Source: Bipolaris cookei
Taxonomy: Eukaryota > Ascomycota > Dothideomycetes > Pleosporales > Pleosporaceae
Direction: 5' to 3'
Length of the DNA: 64,000 bases
Assembly (NCBI GenBank): GCA_002286855.1
Contig: NRSV01000024.1
Span: 351,092-415,091, forward strand
Below, in pieces: positions 38,537 to 50,118 of this stretch. Below the pieces are notes generated by a model that was not told the DNA's origin, did no database searches, and was given only the letters and a program-made list of their open reading frames with translations. Numbering within the stretch: the first letter of the stretch is position 1; every line of letters begins with the position of its first letter. A program made the translations under genes and the position numbers.

Positions 38537-40204
38537 ATGGCAAGTGGAGGTGACCACGAAACTTCAGTTTTTTGGCTGCTGCTGGTGCCATTAACTAGCT
38601 TGCATCCGATAGTTGCAGGAGTACTGCTTATCGCTGTGGTAAGAACGTTTGCACCAACACCCTGCCGAAGCTCATGTTTCAATCAAGTCTATATTCGCAT
38701 ACGCCTTCTACAACGTCTTCCTGCACCCTCTCCGAGGATACCCCGGTCCACTGCTATGGCGCTGTTTCCGCTTCCCATATGTTGTCTCCACTCAACGCGG
38801 GCAGATCCACAGACGTTACAATGAGTTTCACGCCAAGTACGGACCCATCGTACGCATAGCACCAAACGAGCTGTCTTTCGCCGATGGTCGGGCCTTCAGA
38901 GACATTTATGCCAACCGGCCCGGACATCAGCCCTTTGAAAAGACGCGAACGTTTTTCAAGATGTCGCCCGACGAGCCAACTACAATCATGGATTGGCATG
39001 AAGATCATCACGCAAGGTATCGACGTGCTTTCGCCAACGCTTTCTCAGAAAAGAGTCTCAAGAGCCAGGCTCCAGTTATAGAGCATCATGTTAATAGCTT
39101 TATGGCACAACTAAAGAAACGTAAAACTGTAAACCTCACGGACTGGTTCAATTTTCTCACTTTTGATCTGGCTGGGGACCTTTCTTATGGCGAGTCTTTT
39201 GGATGTGTCGACAACGGGAAGGCCCATCCGTGGGTTGAGATTGCACAGGATTTTGGCAAGGGACTTTCTATGATCGCAGCAGTCAATCTTTATCCTCCTG
39301 TCGATAAGATCTTGCGATACATAATCCCAAGGCGGATTCTGCAGCGGAGTATAGACCATCGCCAGATGAGTTATGCACAGGCCAAAAAACGGATAGCACG
39401 AGATGTAGAGCGGCCAGACTGGGTGACACCAACGAAAAAGTACACTGATCAGAAAGACCAGTTTACCGACCAGGAATGGGGCATGAACTTGTTGGTGATA
39501 GCTTTTGCTGGAAGCGAAACCACGGCCAGTGCACTGACCGCCATTACGAGGATGCTGGCTCAACACCGAGGTGTTCTCCATCGTTTGACACGTGAGATTC
39601 GAGAAAAGTTTCAGAACGAAAGCGACATTACTGTTGCAACAACGAGCGACTTGCCGTTCCTCAACGCGGTAATACACGAAGGCATGCGTCTCGGTCCGCC
39701 TGTTGTCATCGGATTACCCCGAGTCGTGCCAGAAGGTGGGGACCTGGTGTGTGATCGCTGGGTTCCTGGCGGAGTAAGATGCATTTTGTTCATGTAAAAT
39801 GTTTCACAGCTGACATAACATGTTCTAGACCTATGTCGTTTTCAATCAATTCTCCGCGTTTCGCCAATCGTACAATTTCTCCAACCCCAACTCATTCATC
39901 CCGGAGCGCTTTCTCACTGCCAATAAAAACGACGATATGACAGTATTCCAGCCCTTCCAGATGGGCAGACACATGTGCATAGGCATGAAGGTTGCCTATC
40001 AGGAGTTGCGGCTGATACTTTCAAGGCTGTTGTGGAGTTTTGACTTGGTATTGAAGGATCCGAACGATGTATGGGACTGGGGCGAGCAAAACACTTATAT
40101 TCTTTGGGTGAGTGTGCCATTTTGATGTCTTGATGAAGTGATTCCTAAAGTTTGAGCAGGAAAAGAAACCATTAGAAGTTGTACTGAGCCATGTGAACAA
40201 GTGA
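38537..40204 (+). CDS. cytochrome P450 monooxygenase
   Basis: Four exons (38537-38638, 38688-39773, 39829-40107, 40160-40204) give 503 residues. The first exon is an ER membrane anchor (LHPIVAGVLLIAVV), followed by the Pro-rich hinge LHPLRGYPGPLLWR. Landmarks: the helix C region (WHEDHHARYRRAFANAFSEK), I-helix AFAGSETTAS (about residue 315), K-helix EGMR, and the haem-binding loop FQMGRHMCIG with the cysteine ligand. There the Arg of the usual FxxGxRxCxG is His, a known minor variant in fungal P450s. The size and the GRHMCIG style fit fungal secondary-metabolism P450s. Substrate unknown; the neighbours do not form an obvious cluster. Confidence 0.92.
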
Positions 40205-40724
40205 AAGATGGAGTTACGATACTTCGCTCAGTGTTCAATTCAAGCGCGTGGGTATGGAGATAAGACCAGGTAAGAATGTAGTGATTAGATATTACAAACT
40301 CAGTGTGCCGTGAGATGATAGTCATCACATTTTTTCTATGACCGCAATTGTGCCTTTCCATCACTCATTTTTTCCAAGTATCTGTTCAAGGGAAAAGCAA
40401 GACCCATAGTACAAAGTGCGCACCATCAGACTGCAGTCTCAACCACGTGATCCTCTACTCCCAGCACATGATGATTGAGACAGTCATAGTCGAGATGACC
40501 ATGTTTGGCTTGAGGGTAGCACGCATGGATCGATCATCCAAACCGATGCTGATTTTGGGCTTGCCTCAGCCGCGCACGTCAGATTTAGGGGTGCGCCTAC
40601 AATACGACACCGTATATATCGCGCTTGCTTTTGGCGGACTTGATGATCGGCATCCCACGATTAATACACACACCAACGTTGATGGAGCACCATTGCAGAA
40701 GAACCACTATGGCCATAGCGAATC
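40205..40724. other. intergenic between convergent P450 and TEN1
   Basis: Shared 3' region, no gene seen. Confidence 0.4.
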
Positions 40725-41138
40725 TCACGAAGCAGCCTTGCGCGCCTGGATAGCGCTTTGGTAGGCTCCCAAGTCAACATTGCCAGCATCCCAAATAAGG
40801 ACTGCCTGAACCGAGACTGCCTTGTCCTTTGTCTGCTGCACGTAGCCGATGACGTTGAGCCAGGTGCCAACATCCACTTCGGAATTTTTGGCGCGCTCCA
40901 GCACATGTTCAATATCTAGGTAGGCAATAACAGGGTCGGCAAGGACGGGATAGTTGTGTTTGAGGCGTAAGGTTGCTGTCTTCACAGTGTACTCGTCGAT
41001 ACTGCGTCGGTGTTAGCCACTGCGTGTTAGTCTCACAGGCACAATCTACCAGCCCAAGAAGCGGACTTTTGTGCCCGGCGCGCATGTCGGGAGGTCGCTG
41101 AGCAGCACAAGGCTGGAGGCAGGCGGAGCAGAAGACAT
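40725..41138 (-). CDS. ten1: CST complex subunit Ten1 (telomere capping)
   Basis: Two exons on the minus strand (41138-41050, 41001-40725) give 121 residues, the size of Ten1. The protein is a single OB fold: a short N-terminus (SSLVLLSDLPTCAPGTKVRF), then IDEYTVKTATLRLKHNYP, ADPVIAYLDIEHVLE, GTWLNVIGYVQQTKDKA and VQAVLIWDAGNVDLGAYQSA. The G-K/T-VRFLG, DEYT and W.NVIGYV elements match fungal Ten1 as I know it. Ten1 binds Stn1, and the CST complex protects telomeric single strands and recruits polymerase alpha. It is easily missed in annotation because of its size and intron. It faces SNF7 across 355 bp. Confidence 0.82.
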
Positions 41139-41493
41139 GGTGGTTGAAGGCACGGAAGGCGGTGGAAACTAAGGCCGGGGTCCGTTGTGCACGTGCCAAG
41201 GTTAGTGCGAGCGACATCATACCCTCGTGCATTCAGGCCCTATTCATGACCAGCCAGGCAGCCCTCAAACACTTCAGCACCGCACCACCGATACTACAAA
41301 CACGCACGAATACCACCCCCTTCGCGACCCCTCTAAAACTTTCTTCATCTTCCATACAGTACGTCCAAGCCGCACATCGCCCCGCAGCCCCGCCATCCCA
41401 CTCTTTGATAGGCACCCGAAGCGCCTATCTGAGCCCACGAGAGCAGCGTGCGATAAGTCCAGAGCTGATCGAGACATCTAGAGCTACGAAAAC
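41139..41493. promoter_or_regulatory. bidirectional promoter of TEN1 and SNF7
   Basis: A 355-bp head-to-head spacer between two start codons must hold both promoters and leaders. No named site is identified. Confidence 0.5.
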
Positions 41494-42284
41494 ATGAGTG
41501 GCTGGGGTCTGGGCTGGTTCGGCGGCGGCCAAGCGAAGAAAGAGGGCCCCAAGAAGGCCATCTTGCAGCTTCGCGGCCAGCTCGAGATGCTGAACAAGAG
41601 AGAGAAGCATCTGCAAAATCAAATGGACGAGCAGGATGCCTTGGCGCGAAAATACGTCTCTACCAACAAGCAAGGTACTTGCATTCCGTCCCCATTGCTC
41701 CCCCGGATAACGTTGCTGACAGGCATCACAGCTGCCAAATCCGCATTACGGCGAAAGAAGCAGTTTGAGCATTCGCTCGAGCAGACAAGCTCCCAGATAA
41801 TGACTCTCGAGCAGCAAATCTACTCCATCGAGTCGGCGAATATCAACAAGGAGACGCTGGATGCCATGAAGAATGCTGGTGCCGCCATGAAGCAGATACA
41901 TGCTGGCCTGACTATTGACAAGGTCGACGACGTCATGTACGTCATATTCAAAATCGCTCATTCTCAGAACCAGCTACTAACCGCGTGTTTAGGGAGGGCT
42001 TGCGCGAACAACACGCTATTGGCGAAGAAATCAGCGAAGCAATCACCTCGAGCATCGCCAACAACGGTATCGATGAGGACGAGCTGGACGAGGAACTGGC
42101 CGAACTACAACAAGAGAAGCTGGACGAGCAAATGCTCAATACTGGGAGTGTGCCCATTCACGACGCGCCCTCGAGCCAAAAGCTGCCACAGGCGCCCAAC
42201 ACGAATCCCAAGGCGCCACAGCGAGTCGAGGAAGACGACGAGGAAGAGGAGCTGCGGAAACTGCAGGCGGAGATGGCCATGTAA
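41494..42284 (+). CDS. snf7: ESCRT-III subunit Snf7/Vps32
   Basis: Three exons (41494-41674, 41732-41936, 41993-42284) give 225 residues, the usual size. The N-terminal half is basic and helical (ILQLRGQLEMLNKREKHLQ, LRRKKQFEHSLEQTSSQI). A conserved core follows (SANINKETLDAMKNAGAAMK, IHAGLTIDKVDDVM), then an acidic C-terminus (DELDEELAELQQEKLDEQML) ending in the MIM-type helix ELRKLQAEMA that Vps4 binds. Snf7 polymerises on endosomal membrane during multivesicular body formation and also serves pH signalling through Rim20 in fungi (family knowledge). No lesion. Confidence 0.95.
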
Positions 42285-43179
42285 GCTGATATGGTCCACC
42301 AGACATGGACATCGCCAATGGGTAGTGGTGGTCTTTAGGCGTATGGCGATATGGTCAGAAGCCCAGGTTATAGGCTTCAACTTTTTTTTCTCTCCATTTG
42401 ATTCCTCACTATTTCCCTTTTATGTCACTTGCGGCATCTAGTTGTTTCTTTGGATCTTCGTATCGAATGCACCCAGACTTTGTGTCTGGAGGCTGCACGT
42501 AGCGAATAATGGCAGGGAATAGAGAATATTAATACCTTGCAATCTCAGACGCATTTTAGCGTTCGTTTTCTTTGGTGACTTGTCTCTAGATTCATTTGAC
42601 CATTTTTTTGGTAGCCAATGACCACTCAACTCGTCTTTTACCATAAATAAGCGGCGCATTACTCACTGATTCGACAATTTCCAGAACAAAAGATGGTCTA
42701 CAAGTAGGTAACAACCGGTTGCACATGTACACACATAGGCCATAGTCTAAGGAGCAAGTGTAAAAGACAGGCTTTTTTTGATCATTCATACAGGCAGTAG
42801 TAGCCATAGCGCATGGTCGTCCCATTCTTTTCTTCTCCATTCCAAATTTCACTTTTGAAGGTTTACCCATGTCATACCATAGGGGGCAAGAAAGAAACCC
42901 CATCTACGCCCATCACCAAAGAGAAACTCCTGATTAACTCCCTCCAACCAAGCTGCGCTGTTGATGGGTATCGAGTACAGTTGTTTCGCTCCATCACGTG
43001 CTAAATGCCGATGGTAGTCCGATAGGTTCAAAATGCATATTGGCCTCTTTTTTTCTTTTCAAAGAACAACCGACACGACGCCGTTGCGCAAAAGAATAGA
43101 GTTCAGTCGACCAAAGGCTGAGGGGAAAAATTATACATGCCACCGCTTAATAGCTAAGACATTACAAGAAACAGAGCCC
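42285..43179. other. intergenic between convergent SNF7 and FHL1
   Basis: AT-rich 3' regions, no gene seen. Confidence 0.4.
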
Positions 43180-46100
43180 CTACTTCGTTTTTGCAGCTTC
43201 CTCGCTCGGCTCTGCCTTGGTACACTCTTCTTCTCGGGCCGGGCTATCTGTAGTCAACTCAGCTAACGGACGCCGCAACGGGGTGCCGTTTGGGACTGCT
43301 GGTGAACCGGGAACAGGAGTGATGGGCTCGACACTTGGGCGGTGTGAAGGAGCTGCGGGGGTTGCTGGGGTTGTAGTCGAGGGCGGCGCTGGGGCAGGCG
43401 GTGCTGGCGATGCACCGGTCATGTTGGGCGTAAACTTTTGAGGTTCGCTGTTCTCGCGCGGAAGTGCTGGCGACGCTGACTTGATTCCCGATAGAGGCTG
43501 TTCAGCTGGCTTTTGTTGTTGTTGTTGCTGCTGCTGCTGCTGCTGCTGGTGTTGAGTCAACGTATTGGCTGCGGCATCTGCGGCGATTGCAGCTGCGGTG
43601 CCAGCGGCAGTAGTTGGTACAGTGACGGGTGTGTTCTCTAGTTTAGTAGCAACGTTTCTCTTGACATGCTTATTGATACTCTCCACACCGCAAATGGATT
43701 CGAGCAACTTTCTTTCAGGTTCTGTCAACGATGCTTCGGGCACGGTTCTGTCTACGCACGCCCGGATAGCATTGTCAACCTTCTTTTGTTCATCAGGTCC
43801 TGGCCTCTTCTCCAAGTACACAAGACGATACGCTTCGAGCTGGCGAATGAGGTCTGGATGTACGCCAATGGGGTACCGACCGGAAGGATGTGGAGCTGAG
43901 CCCTCGTTTGATGAACCCTGATGTGCGGGAGCTTGGGTTGGCGGTGGACCGTAAGGTAAAGCATTACGTTGAGCGGGTGATGCAGTAGGCGCATTGACTT
44001 GCTGGCTGACTGCAGGGTATTGTGGATACGGACAAGGTGGCGCTGGGCCATATGGACTGGCGCCAGCAGTAGCGTATGGCCCGCCATAAGGGTTTGGTGC
44101 TGAGGGCCCACTGTATGGTGATTGCTGTGGTGCGGCCGTGGGAAACAGGACGCCATACTGCCCACTTGACCCAGCTGCCGAGCTGGGGGTTGGCGTCTGC
44201 GTATTGGGTGGCGGGTAGGGCCGTGGAGGGTTTGCAGCTGGTGGGCTGGCCCCTGTGTTGCCACCGGCCCAAGGGGATGCATATGGTGAAGGGTGAGGCG
44301 CATTTTGTGACCCGTTGGAAGCAGAAGCATTGCCTTCACTGCGAGCCATGCTAGGAGGAAGACGAGGCTGCGCAAGGCTCGGGGGTAGTCTTGGTGGGGC
44401 TTGCGGCATGGCATGGGGCATGCCGGGATGATATGGATATCCAGGCTGGGGATAGGGCTGATACCCGTTGGGAGGCGGCTGATAGTATTGTGGTCGTGGT
44501 GCGTGATTGAGTGGAGGACTAGCCTGTCTCCTCCTACGCTCCTTCTCGATCGAGACCTCGGGATTGATTCGCCAGAGGTATCCCTTGCCTTCTTTGTCCC
44601 CCTTCATGAAGGCATCGTGCTGGCCTAAGTTGTGACGCACGCTAGATTGCCAGCCGCTCGTAGTCGTCTTGAACTTGTACCAGGGATACTTGCGCTCAAT
44701 GTAGGTGTAGATGGACTGCAGATTCATCTGACCGGTAGGGGAGGATGAGATGGCTTCGTGAATAAGAACTACGTAGTTTGCAGTGGGACGTTGTAACTGC
44801 TCCTCTGTGTAATCTTCGATACGCATCTCGGGCGAAGGGGTCCGTGGTGGTCTCATCGGCTTGGCTTGTTTCTGGAGCCCAGACAAAGTACCATCACCGT
44901 GCTCGGTAGACTCCACAACACCATCATCTTCTCCGTCACCAGCATTCGACTCTTTGCGCTTGGGCGCCTTTGGCTTAATTGTCGGTATGGGTATATCGGC
45001 GGGATCAATGCCAGCTGCCCTCGCTCTCTCAATGTCCTTGGCCTGCTTGATGAGCTGCGATCGCTGACGCTTCGACATGATGCCGTCTTTGGGCGGTCTG
45101 CCAGGACCCTTGCGCTTTTCAACGACGTGACCAATGAGGTTTCGGGGCAAGTTGTGCTGTATGGCCATTTCTTCTGTGATGAGACCATCTATGTCGCCAG
45201 CTTCGAGTTCGCCTTCGTGTGGTTTGCGCAACAAAGGCGGGCTATCGTTTGGCGGAGGCTTGCTTGGCTGCTCAGTCTTGGTGGCCACGGGAATGTCTTT
45301 AACAGACTCTTCGGCGGGTGCCTCATCCTTGACAGTCGTCTTTGCAGGAGTCTTGGCCGGCGCTTTGCCCTTCTCCTTTGGCTCCTTTGGCTCCTTGGGT
45401 TCCTTTGGCTCTTTAGTCTCCTTGGACGGAATCGACTCCTTGTCCTTCATATCCTTTTGCTCTTTCGGTTCCTTGCGCTCTTTCTGCGCTTTGGGCTCCT
45501 TGGCAGACTCACGAGCAGACTCTTTAGCCTTGCCTGGATCCTTGACTTTGATCTTAACCTTCTTTGCTGGGGGCTCTTCGGGAGTGAGTTCACGGTGCTG
45601 GGGTTTCCTCTTGTGCGCCTTTTTGCTTTCTTTTGAGGTAGATGCTGGCGGTAGGTTCTTGATTTTGAGTTTAAGGCTAGTCTTCTGGCGAGGCTTTGGA
45701 AGCGGCTCTTCGTAGTCATCCATTTCCTCGTCGGCCAATCCATCGTCATCGTCACTGTCGCTCACAGGGTGGTGGTAATAGACGTGGCGCGGGTTGACGC
45801 TCTGTTGGTCTTCGCTCTCAGAACTGATGTGTTCGTCGCTTTCCAGCTGACCATTGCCATTCTCGAAGGAAAAGCTCATAGGACGCGAGCCCGATTCTTG
45901 GCGATGTCGCTGCTGCTCGGTAAGTGCAACGTCGGGTAGATAGAAGTGGATGTTGACAGCGCCTATGAGCAGGTGATCGCCGTGATCCAGGGGAACGGTT
46001 TCGCCCTTTGGATAGAAATCGCCCTCATGGTGCAGGCCGTTGTTGCCCAAGACGTGTATGCAGAAGTGGCCTGCATCAAAGTCGAAGAAGATCTTGGCGT

Positions 46101-47199
46101 GCTCGCGCGATATGCCCTTGGGCCCCAGAGAGCCGGTCTTGGCCATGATTTGCTGGGGATGTATGGGCACGAAGGGACAGTCGTTGGGATCTTCGGGCAC
46201 GTGGCCGTCGAACTGGGCAGGCACCTCGGGAAAGGTCTGCATGAGCATGTTCTGGGGGGCGCGCTCGGCGGGATTCTCTTCAGCAGCTTCGCCGGCCGGA
46301 TGGGAGTTTGAGCTGAGAGAGTGGGAAGCATTGCTCTGGCGGCGCTGCTGGAACTCCATTGGCATGGACTCGATGGGTACATTGACGATGCCACCTTTTT
46401 CGGAGATGACGCTGCGAGCGCCACGACGGTCGCGCTTCTTCTTCTTGCGGTCCTTTTTCCCATTGAGGTACTCCTCTGCGGCTTTGGTGTGGCCCTTGGC
46501 ATGTAGCGCTTCAGCTTTGATAAGGCGCTTCATGTCGCGGTGGGCGAGGTGGATGTTGCGCCCGAGCGTGATCTGGTAGGTATGCATGTAGTAGGAGCCG
46601 TCGTCGAAGCGCAGGCGCGCAAAAGCCGTGAGGCGCTCATTTGTAGTTGGGGGCATGAAGGGGTCCATGGCAGGGAAGGCAGAGGCAGCGGCGGCGACAT
46701 CCATGGGCAGCGGGGCGGTAGCGGCGGTGATCGTGGCGGCCATATCGCCGTTCATGTCGCCGTTCATGTCGGCAGACTGGGCGAGGTTGATTGGGTCCGC
46801 AAGAGGCGAGATTTGGGGATGGCTGGGGGTGTTGACCGTGTTCATGTTGTCCATGGTGTCCATGGGGCCGGGCTGGGCAGGCGCATCCTCTGCGCTGGGG
46901 GCAGGCAGGGTTGGCGCAGCATTGGTGGTGGTAGTAGTGGAAGCCATGTTGGGAGCGCGTTGGTGGTTGATGGACGGGTGGCCGGGGGCGGGGGAGTCAT
47001 CTTGGGCGACGACATAGTGGAGCTGCTCGCTAGATGGGGCTACGGCCATGCTGCTGCCGCCATGTTCGGAGGGAGCTGGACGGGGGTTGGGTGTCGTGGC
47101 TACTGTGGTGGCTATCGGGTGCTGTGAATGAGCGTGGGCGTGGGCGAGGGTGAGGTGAGGTTTTGGGCCGGGGGGTCGTGGATGGCGCCCTCTGCACAC
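43180..47199 (-). CDS. fhl1: FHA-forkhead transcription factor, Fhl1-like
   Basis: A single exon of 1339 codons. The FHA part spans about residues 195-420 with the phosphopeptide-loop signature (GPKGISREHAKIFFDF, LGNNGLHHEGDFY) interrupted by a low-complexity insert. The forkhead domain lies at about 803-886 (YVVLIHEAISSSPTGQMN, YKFKTTTSGWQSSVRHNL, GKGYLWRINPEVS). Between them is a Lys/Glu-rich region with a KEPKEPKEPKEPKEK repeat; a Pro/Tyr-rich region and a polyglutamine run (about residues 1215-1227) follow. Fhl1 binds ribosomal-protein gene promoters with Ifh1 and links TOR signalling to ribosome synthesis in yeast. The ATG at 47049 (context AGCATGGCC, residue 51) is a plausible alternative start, since residues 1-50 look like read-through leader. 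Confidence 0.9.
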   Translation of the reverse strand: MCRGRHPRPPGPKPHLTLAHAHAHSQHPIATTVATTPNPRPAPSEHGGSSMAVAPSSEQLHYVVAQDDSPAPGHPSINHQRAPNMASTTTTTNAAPTLPAPSAEDAPAQPGPMDTMDNMNTVNTPSHPQISPLADPINLAQSADMNGDMNGDMAATITAATAPLPMDVAAAASAFPAMDPFMPPTTNERLTAFARLRFDDGSYYMHTYQITLGRNIHLAHRDMKRLIKAEALHAKGHTKAAEEYLNGKKDRKKKKRDRRGARSVISEKGGIVNVPIESMPMEFQQRRQSNASHSLSSNSHPAGEAAEENPAERAPQNMLMQTFPEVPAQFDGHVPEDPNDCPFVPIHPQQIMAKTGSLGPKGISREHAKIFFDFDAGHFCIHVLGNNGLHHEGDFYPKGETVPLDHGDHLLIGAVNIHFYLPDVALTEQQRHRQESGSRPMSFSFENGNGQLESDEHISSESEDQQSVNPRHVYYHHPVSDSDDDDGLADEEMDDYEEPLPKPRQKTSLKLKIKNLPPASTSKESKKAHKRKPQHRELTPEEPPAKKVKIKVKDPGKAKESARESAKEPKAQKERKEPKEQKDMKDKESIPSKETKEPKEPKEPKEPKEKGKAPAKTPAKTTVKDEAPAEESVKDIPVATKTEQPSKPPPNDSPPLLRKPHEGELEAGDIDGLITEEMAIQHNLPRNLIGHVVEKRKGPGRPPKDGIMSKRQRSQLIKQAKDIERARAAGIDPADIPIPTIKPKAPKRKESNAGDGEDDGVVESTEHGDGTLSGLQKQAKPMRPPRTPSPEMRIEDYTEEQLQRPTANYVVLIHEAISSSPTGQMNLQSIYTYIERKYPWYKFKTTTSGWQSSVRHNLGQHDAFMKGDKEGKGYLWRINPEVSIEKERRRRQASPPLNHAPRPQYYQPPPNGYQPYPQPGYPYHPGMPHAMPQAPPRLPPSLAQPRLPPSMARSEGNASASNGSQNAPHPSPYASPWAGGNTGASPPAANPPRPYPPPNTQTPTPSSAAGSSGQYGVLFPTAAPQQSPYSGPSAPNPYGGPYATAGASPYGPAPPCPYPQYPAVSQQVNAPTASPAQRNALPYGPPPTQAPAHQGSSNEGSAPHPSGRYPIGVHPDLIRQLEAYRLVYLEKRPGPDEQKKVDNAIRACVDRTVPEASLTEPERKLLESICGVESINKHVKRNVATKLENTPVTVPTTAAGTAAAIAADAAANTLTQHQQQQQQQQQQQQKPAEQPLSGIKSASPALPRENSEPQKFTPNMTGASPAPPAPAPPSTTTPATPAAPSHRPSVEPITPVPGSPAVPNGTPLRRPLAELTTDSPAREEECTKAEPSEEAAKTK

Positions 47200-47557
47200 G
47201 GACGCGGTTTAGCGGCGCGCTTGTTTTTTCTCTTGATCTAGCAGGCCGTGGGCGAATATCGCGCAACACGTATACAAGAGAGACAGCAGGCAAAAGGCCG
47301 GAGTCGAGCTGTCGCAAACAGGCTGGTGTTGTCGGAGAGAGGCTTGCGCCGGGCCTAATCCTGCTGCACGTGCCTTGGCCGCAGAACCATCGTACTTTCT
47401 TAGTATAGTAGGACTAGTCGGTCCCGCCTCGTCCAGCCAGGCGCCCACAATCATCATCAATCACATCAAAGCACTGCACAACACAACACAACACAAGACT
47501 ACACTACACTACACTACATATCACTAAATGACACGACAATACACGGAAAATCGCTCC
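47200..47557. promoter_or_regulatory. divergent promoter of FHL1 and the 2OG oxygenase
   Basis: About 360 bp between start codons. Near 47478-47520 there are tandem pentamers (ACAAC)n then (ACTAC)n, probably in the leader of the plus-strand gene. Confidence 0.45.
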
Positions 47558-48413
47558 ATGGCTCCCAAAAAGAAAGCCCTGCCCGCCGCATCCACCAAGT
47601 CTGCCCCATCACCCCAGCCCGCCCACATACTGCCCAATTGGCCTACCTTCACCCCTCTCGTCCCAGAAGCAGACCTAGCGCTGCAACAAATCCTCCCCAA
47701 TCAAATAATCACCATTTCCAATTTCTGGCCAGCGGCGCTATGCAAGACCTATGTATCCTTTTTATCTTCGTTGCCGCTGACTACCACTCCTGGGAAGCCC
47801 AAAAAGGGCAATGCAGTGCGAGTCAATGATCGCTTCCAGATTGACGACCCTGCCTTTGCTGAGAGGCTGTGGAGTCAGACGGCACTGAAGAATCTTGTCA
47901 CGGGCGCGTTGGGCTTGGATGAGAAGCAGCGGCACCATCTGTGGGGCGGCGACGTCGTTGGTCTCAATCCCAACATCCGCATCTACCGCTACACCAAAGG
48001 CCAGTTCTTTGACCAGCATTGTACGTCGTTTCTACTTCCTCGCTTGTCAACTAGCCCTACCTACTCTAGTCAACGCCAACTGCTGCATGCCACTAACTGG
48101 CCCAGATGATGATTCAAACAACGTCACCATTCCTGGCTCGCCACCAGTCCAAGCACGAACTACTTGGACCTTGCTGCTTTACCTCACTTCTCCTGCAACC
48201 GGATGCATTGGTGGAGAAACTGTCTTTTACCCAGACCCACCCAAGACCAAGACCAAGACCAGAGGCCCGCCACCCGAGCCGCTGCAAGTGGACCTTCAAG
48301 TCGGCCTCGCCCTTTTACACCGCCATGGCCCAGATTGTATGCTGCATGAGGGGCGCCAAGTTGTCGACGGCGAGAAATGGGTAATCAGAAGCGACCTATG
48401 CGTCAAACGCTGA
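47558..48413 (+). CDS. 2-oxoglutarate/Fe(II) oxygenase, prolyl-4-hydroxylase-like
   Basis: Two exons (47558-48020, 48106-48413) give 256 residues; ATG 47558 has the better context (CTCCATGGC), and an in-frame ATG lies at 47528. The fold marks are NPNIRIYRYTKGQFFDQHYD (with the HxD-type iron ligands built across the splice junction), TWTLLLYLTSPATGCIGGET, and the distal His with the 2OG-binding basic residue in ALLHRHGPDCMLHEGRQV. This matches a fungal family of Fe2OG proteins related to prolyl 4-hydroxylases; their substrate is not established. A lysine-rich start (MAPKKKALPAA) suggests a nuclear or cytosolic protein, with no signal peptide. Confidence 0.85.
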
Positions 48414-50118
48414 TGAGGCCGATCCCTTCAACCAAGTTTCGATTCAGAACCCCGACTGCCTGCTTCAACAAGCCCCTTTTCTTGCTGCCTAGTTCCTATT
48501 CAAGATCGCAACACCCACGCTGGAACGCCTAGGTGCATGTATCGTTGCACTTATTATCGAACGGCATCACGATGTTGCAGATTTATCATGTGCTTGACAG
48601 TCACTGATGGCACCTTATAACTACCTTGACGTTTTGTAAGCTGGTTGATATGTTGAACTTGTTAAATCACCCAAGTACCGCAAGGCCCCAAGCATATTCT
48701 CCGACGGTGGCTTTGTCACTCATCAAATATCATACAAACTGAGGCTTGAACAGGAAACAAGACCAACTGAACCATGTCTCTTTCGAAGAGGTTACTTACA
48801 CACAACAGTGTATTCTGTTCTCTCTATAGACCTTAACCTCTTAGGCCTATCTTGGTTCACGCGCGACGTCTGCCTTCATCTGTCCAATGCCATCACTCCC
48901 AGATTGTGTACCGCACTTCCTCTATATTCATGGAACATCCAGAAGTGGAGCACGCTTGGTTTTCCGCCCCTTGGCTTTCATCCGTTGATTCGTGGTGCAT
49001 GCCACAAACAGAATGATACCAGCCGCGATGAGGAGAAATTCGCGCTGACTTGACTGTAGTCACATTTTCCTTGTTGTCCAATACCTTGACATCCCAACTA
49101 GATTCCACGTCCCGTTGACAGTGGCGACCTGGCTCATTGCTGGAATGCTTACCATTGTTGTAATGGCGGCATGAACCACATACCTACCCCGCCGGTGCCT
49201 TGTCCCGGTATTTTCATGCAAGTGCCGTTTGGGATAATCTGTTGTCGCGTGCTTCAAGCGCTGTGGATTCCGCACGTTCCGAGTGAGACTCTCGTGGTCC
49301 TTTGAGAGAAGACATGCGCCATCCTATTTGAAAGATCTTGTGTTTGAGCGGAACAACTTACCAATGAAAAAGTTCATGGACGGACTACATATCTACTTCC
49401 TGTGTGCTTGCTTCATTCAGGTTGGTTGCTTCATCCATCACTCATGACTGCGCTGGAAAGCTCTGTAGCCAACTTGTATCCTTCTTGTCAAATGACTAAT
49501 TCATCGTATGAACAAAGTTTGCGGTATCAATCATGTTAGTTACTTGCGATATCAGTTCGTGGCCAACAGTGTGAACTTGTAAGCCATCGTTGTACCATGA
49601 CTGCTTCTCACACTGGAATGACTGTTTTGCTGTAAACCAGACTGGATCCTTATTCCATATGTATCTTAATAGAAGTGCTTCTAAAAAATCGTTAAGTTTA
49701 CTACGATACGCGCAAAACTAACGCTATTTTCTATCACGAGGTAGCAATAAGACATGTACCTCGCACATACTCTATCCAGCAAGTTTGGCCAACTGCATAA
49801 TTCATAGAATTTGTTAGTAGCATCTTACCCCTTCTTTGCTTCTGCACCATCGGAGTCTTTCTAGAATTCGATTGGACTGGCACGAGAGCGGGAATAACAT
49901 GCAAACAATAACATGAATGCATGTACCCGCGCCAAAGCATAACGCCTGCTCTAACGGACCCTATCAAGGTGCGCCACCATGTTGCACGGCTTTTGTGAGA
50001 CACACATAGCCTTGCGCTCGTGCGCGCTGAATGATTCCGTTCAAATACCAATACGTGCTGCCCCTATGGAGCATTCTCAATCACCACTTCTTTTCTTCTT
50101 TTTTTGACCAAACTCACC
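48414..50118. other. 1.7-kb gene-poor stretch with a possible gene scrap
   Basis: A minus-strand region at about 49350-48950 reads as protein-like pieces in two frames (LTRNVRNPQRLKHATTDYP, then EFLLIAAGIILFVACTTNQR with a basic tail), with a GTAAGC donor between them. No family is recognised and no full gene can be built. The rest is AT-rich and silent. Confidence 0.3.

Noticed and set aside
45134..46866. Long plus-strand ORFs opposite FHL1
   Set aside because: They are antisense shadows of the GC-rich, low-complexity Fhl1 frame; the minus-strand domains are unambiguous.
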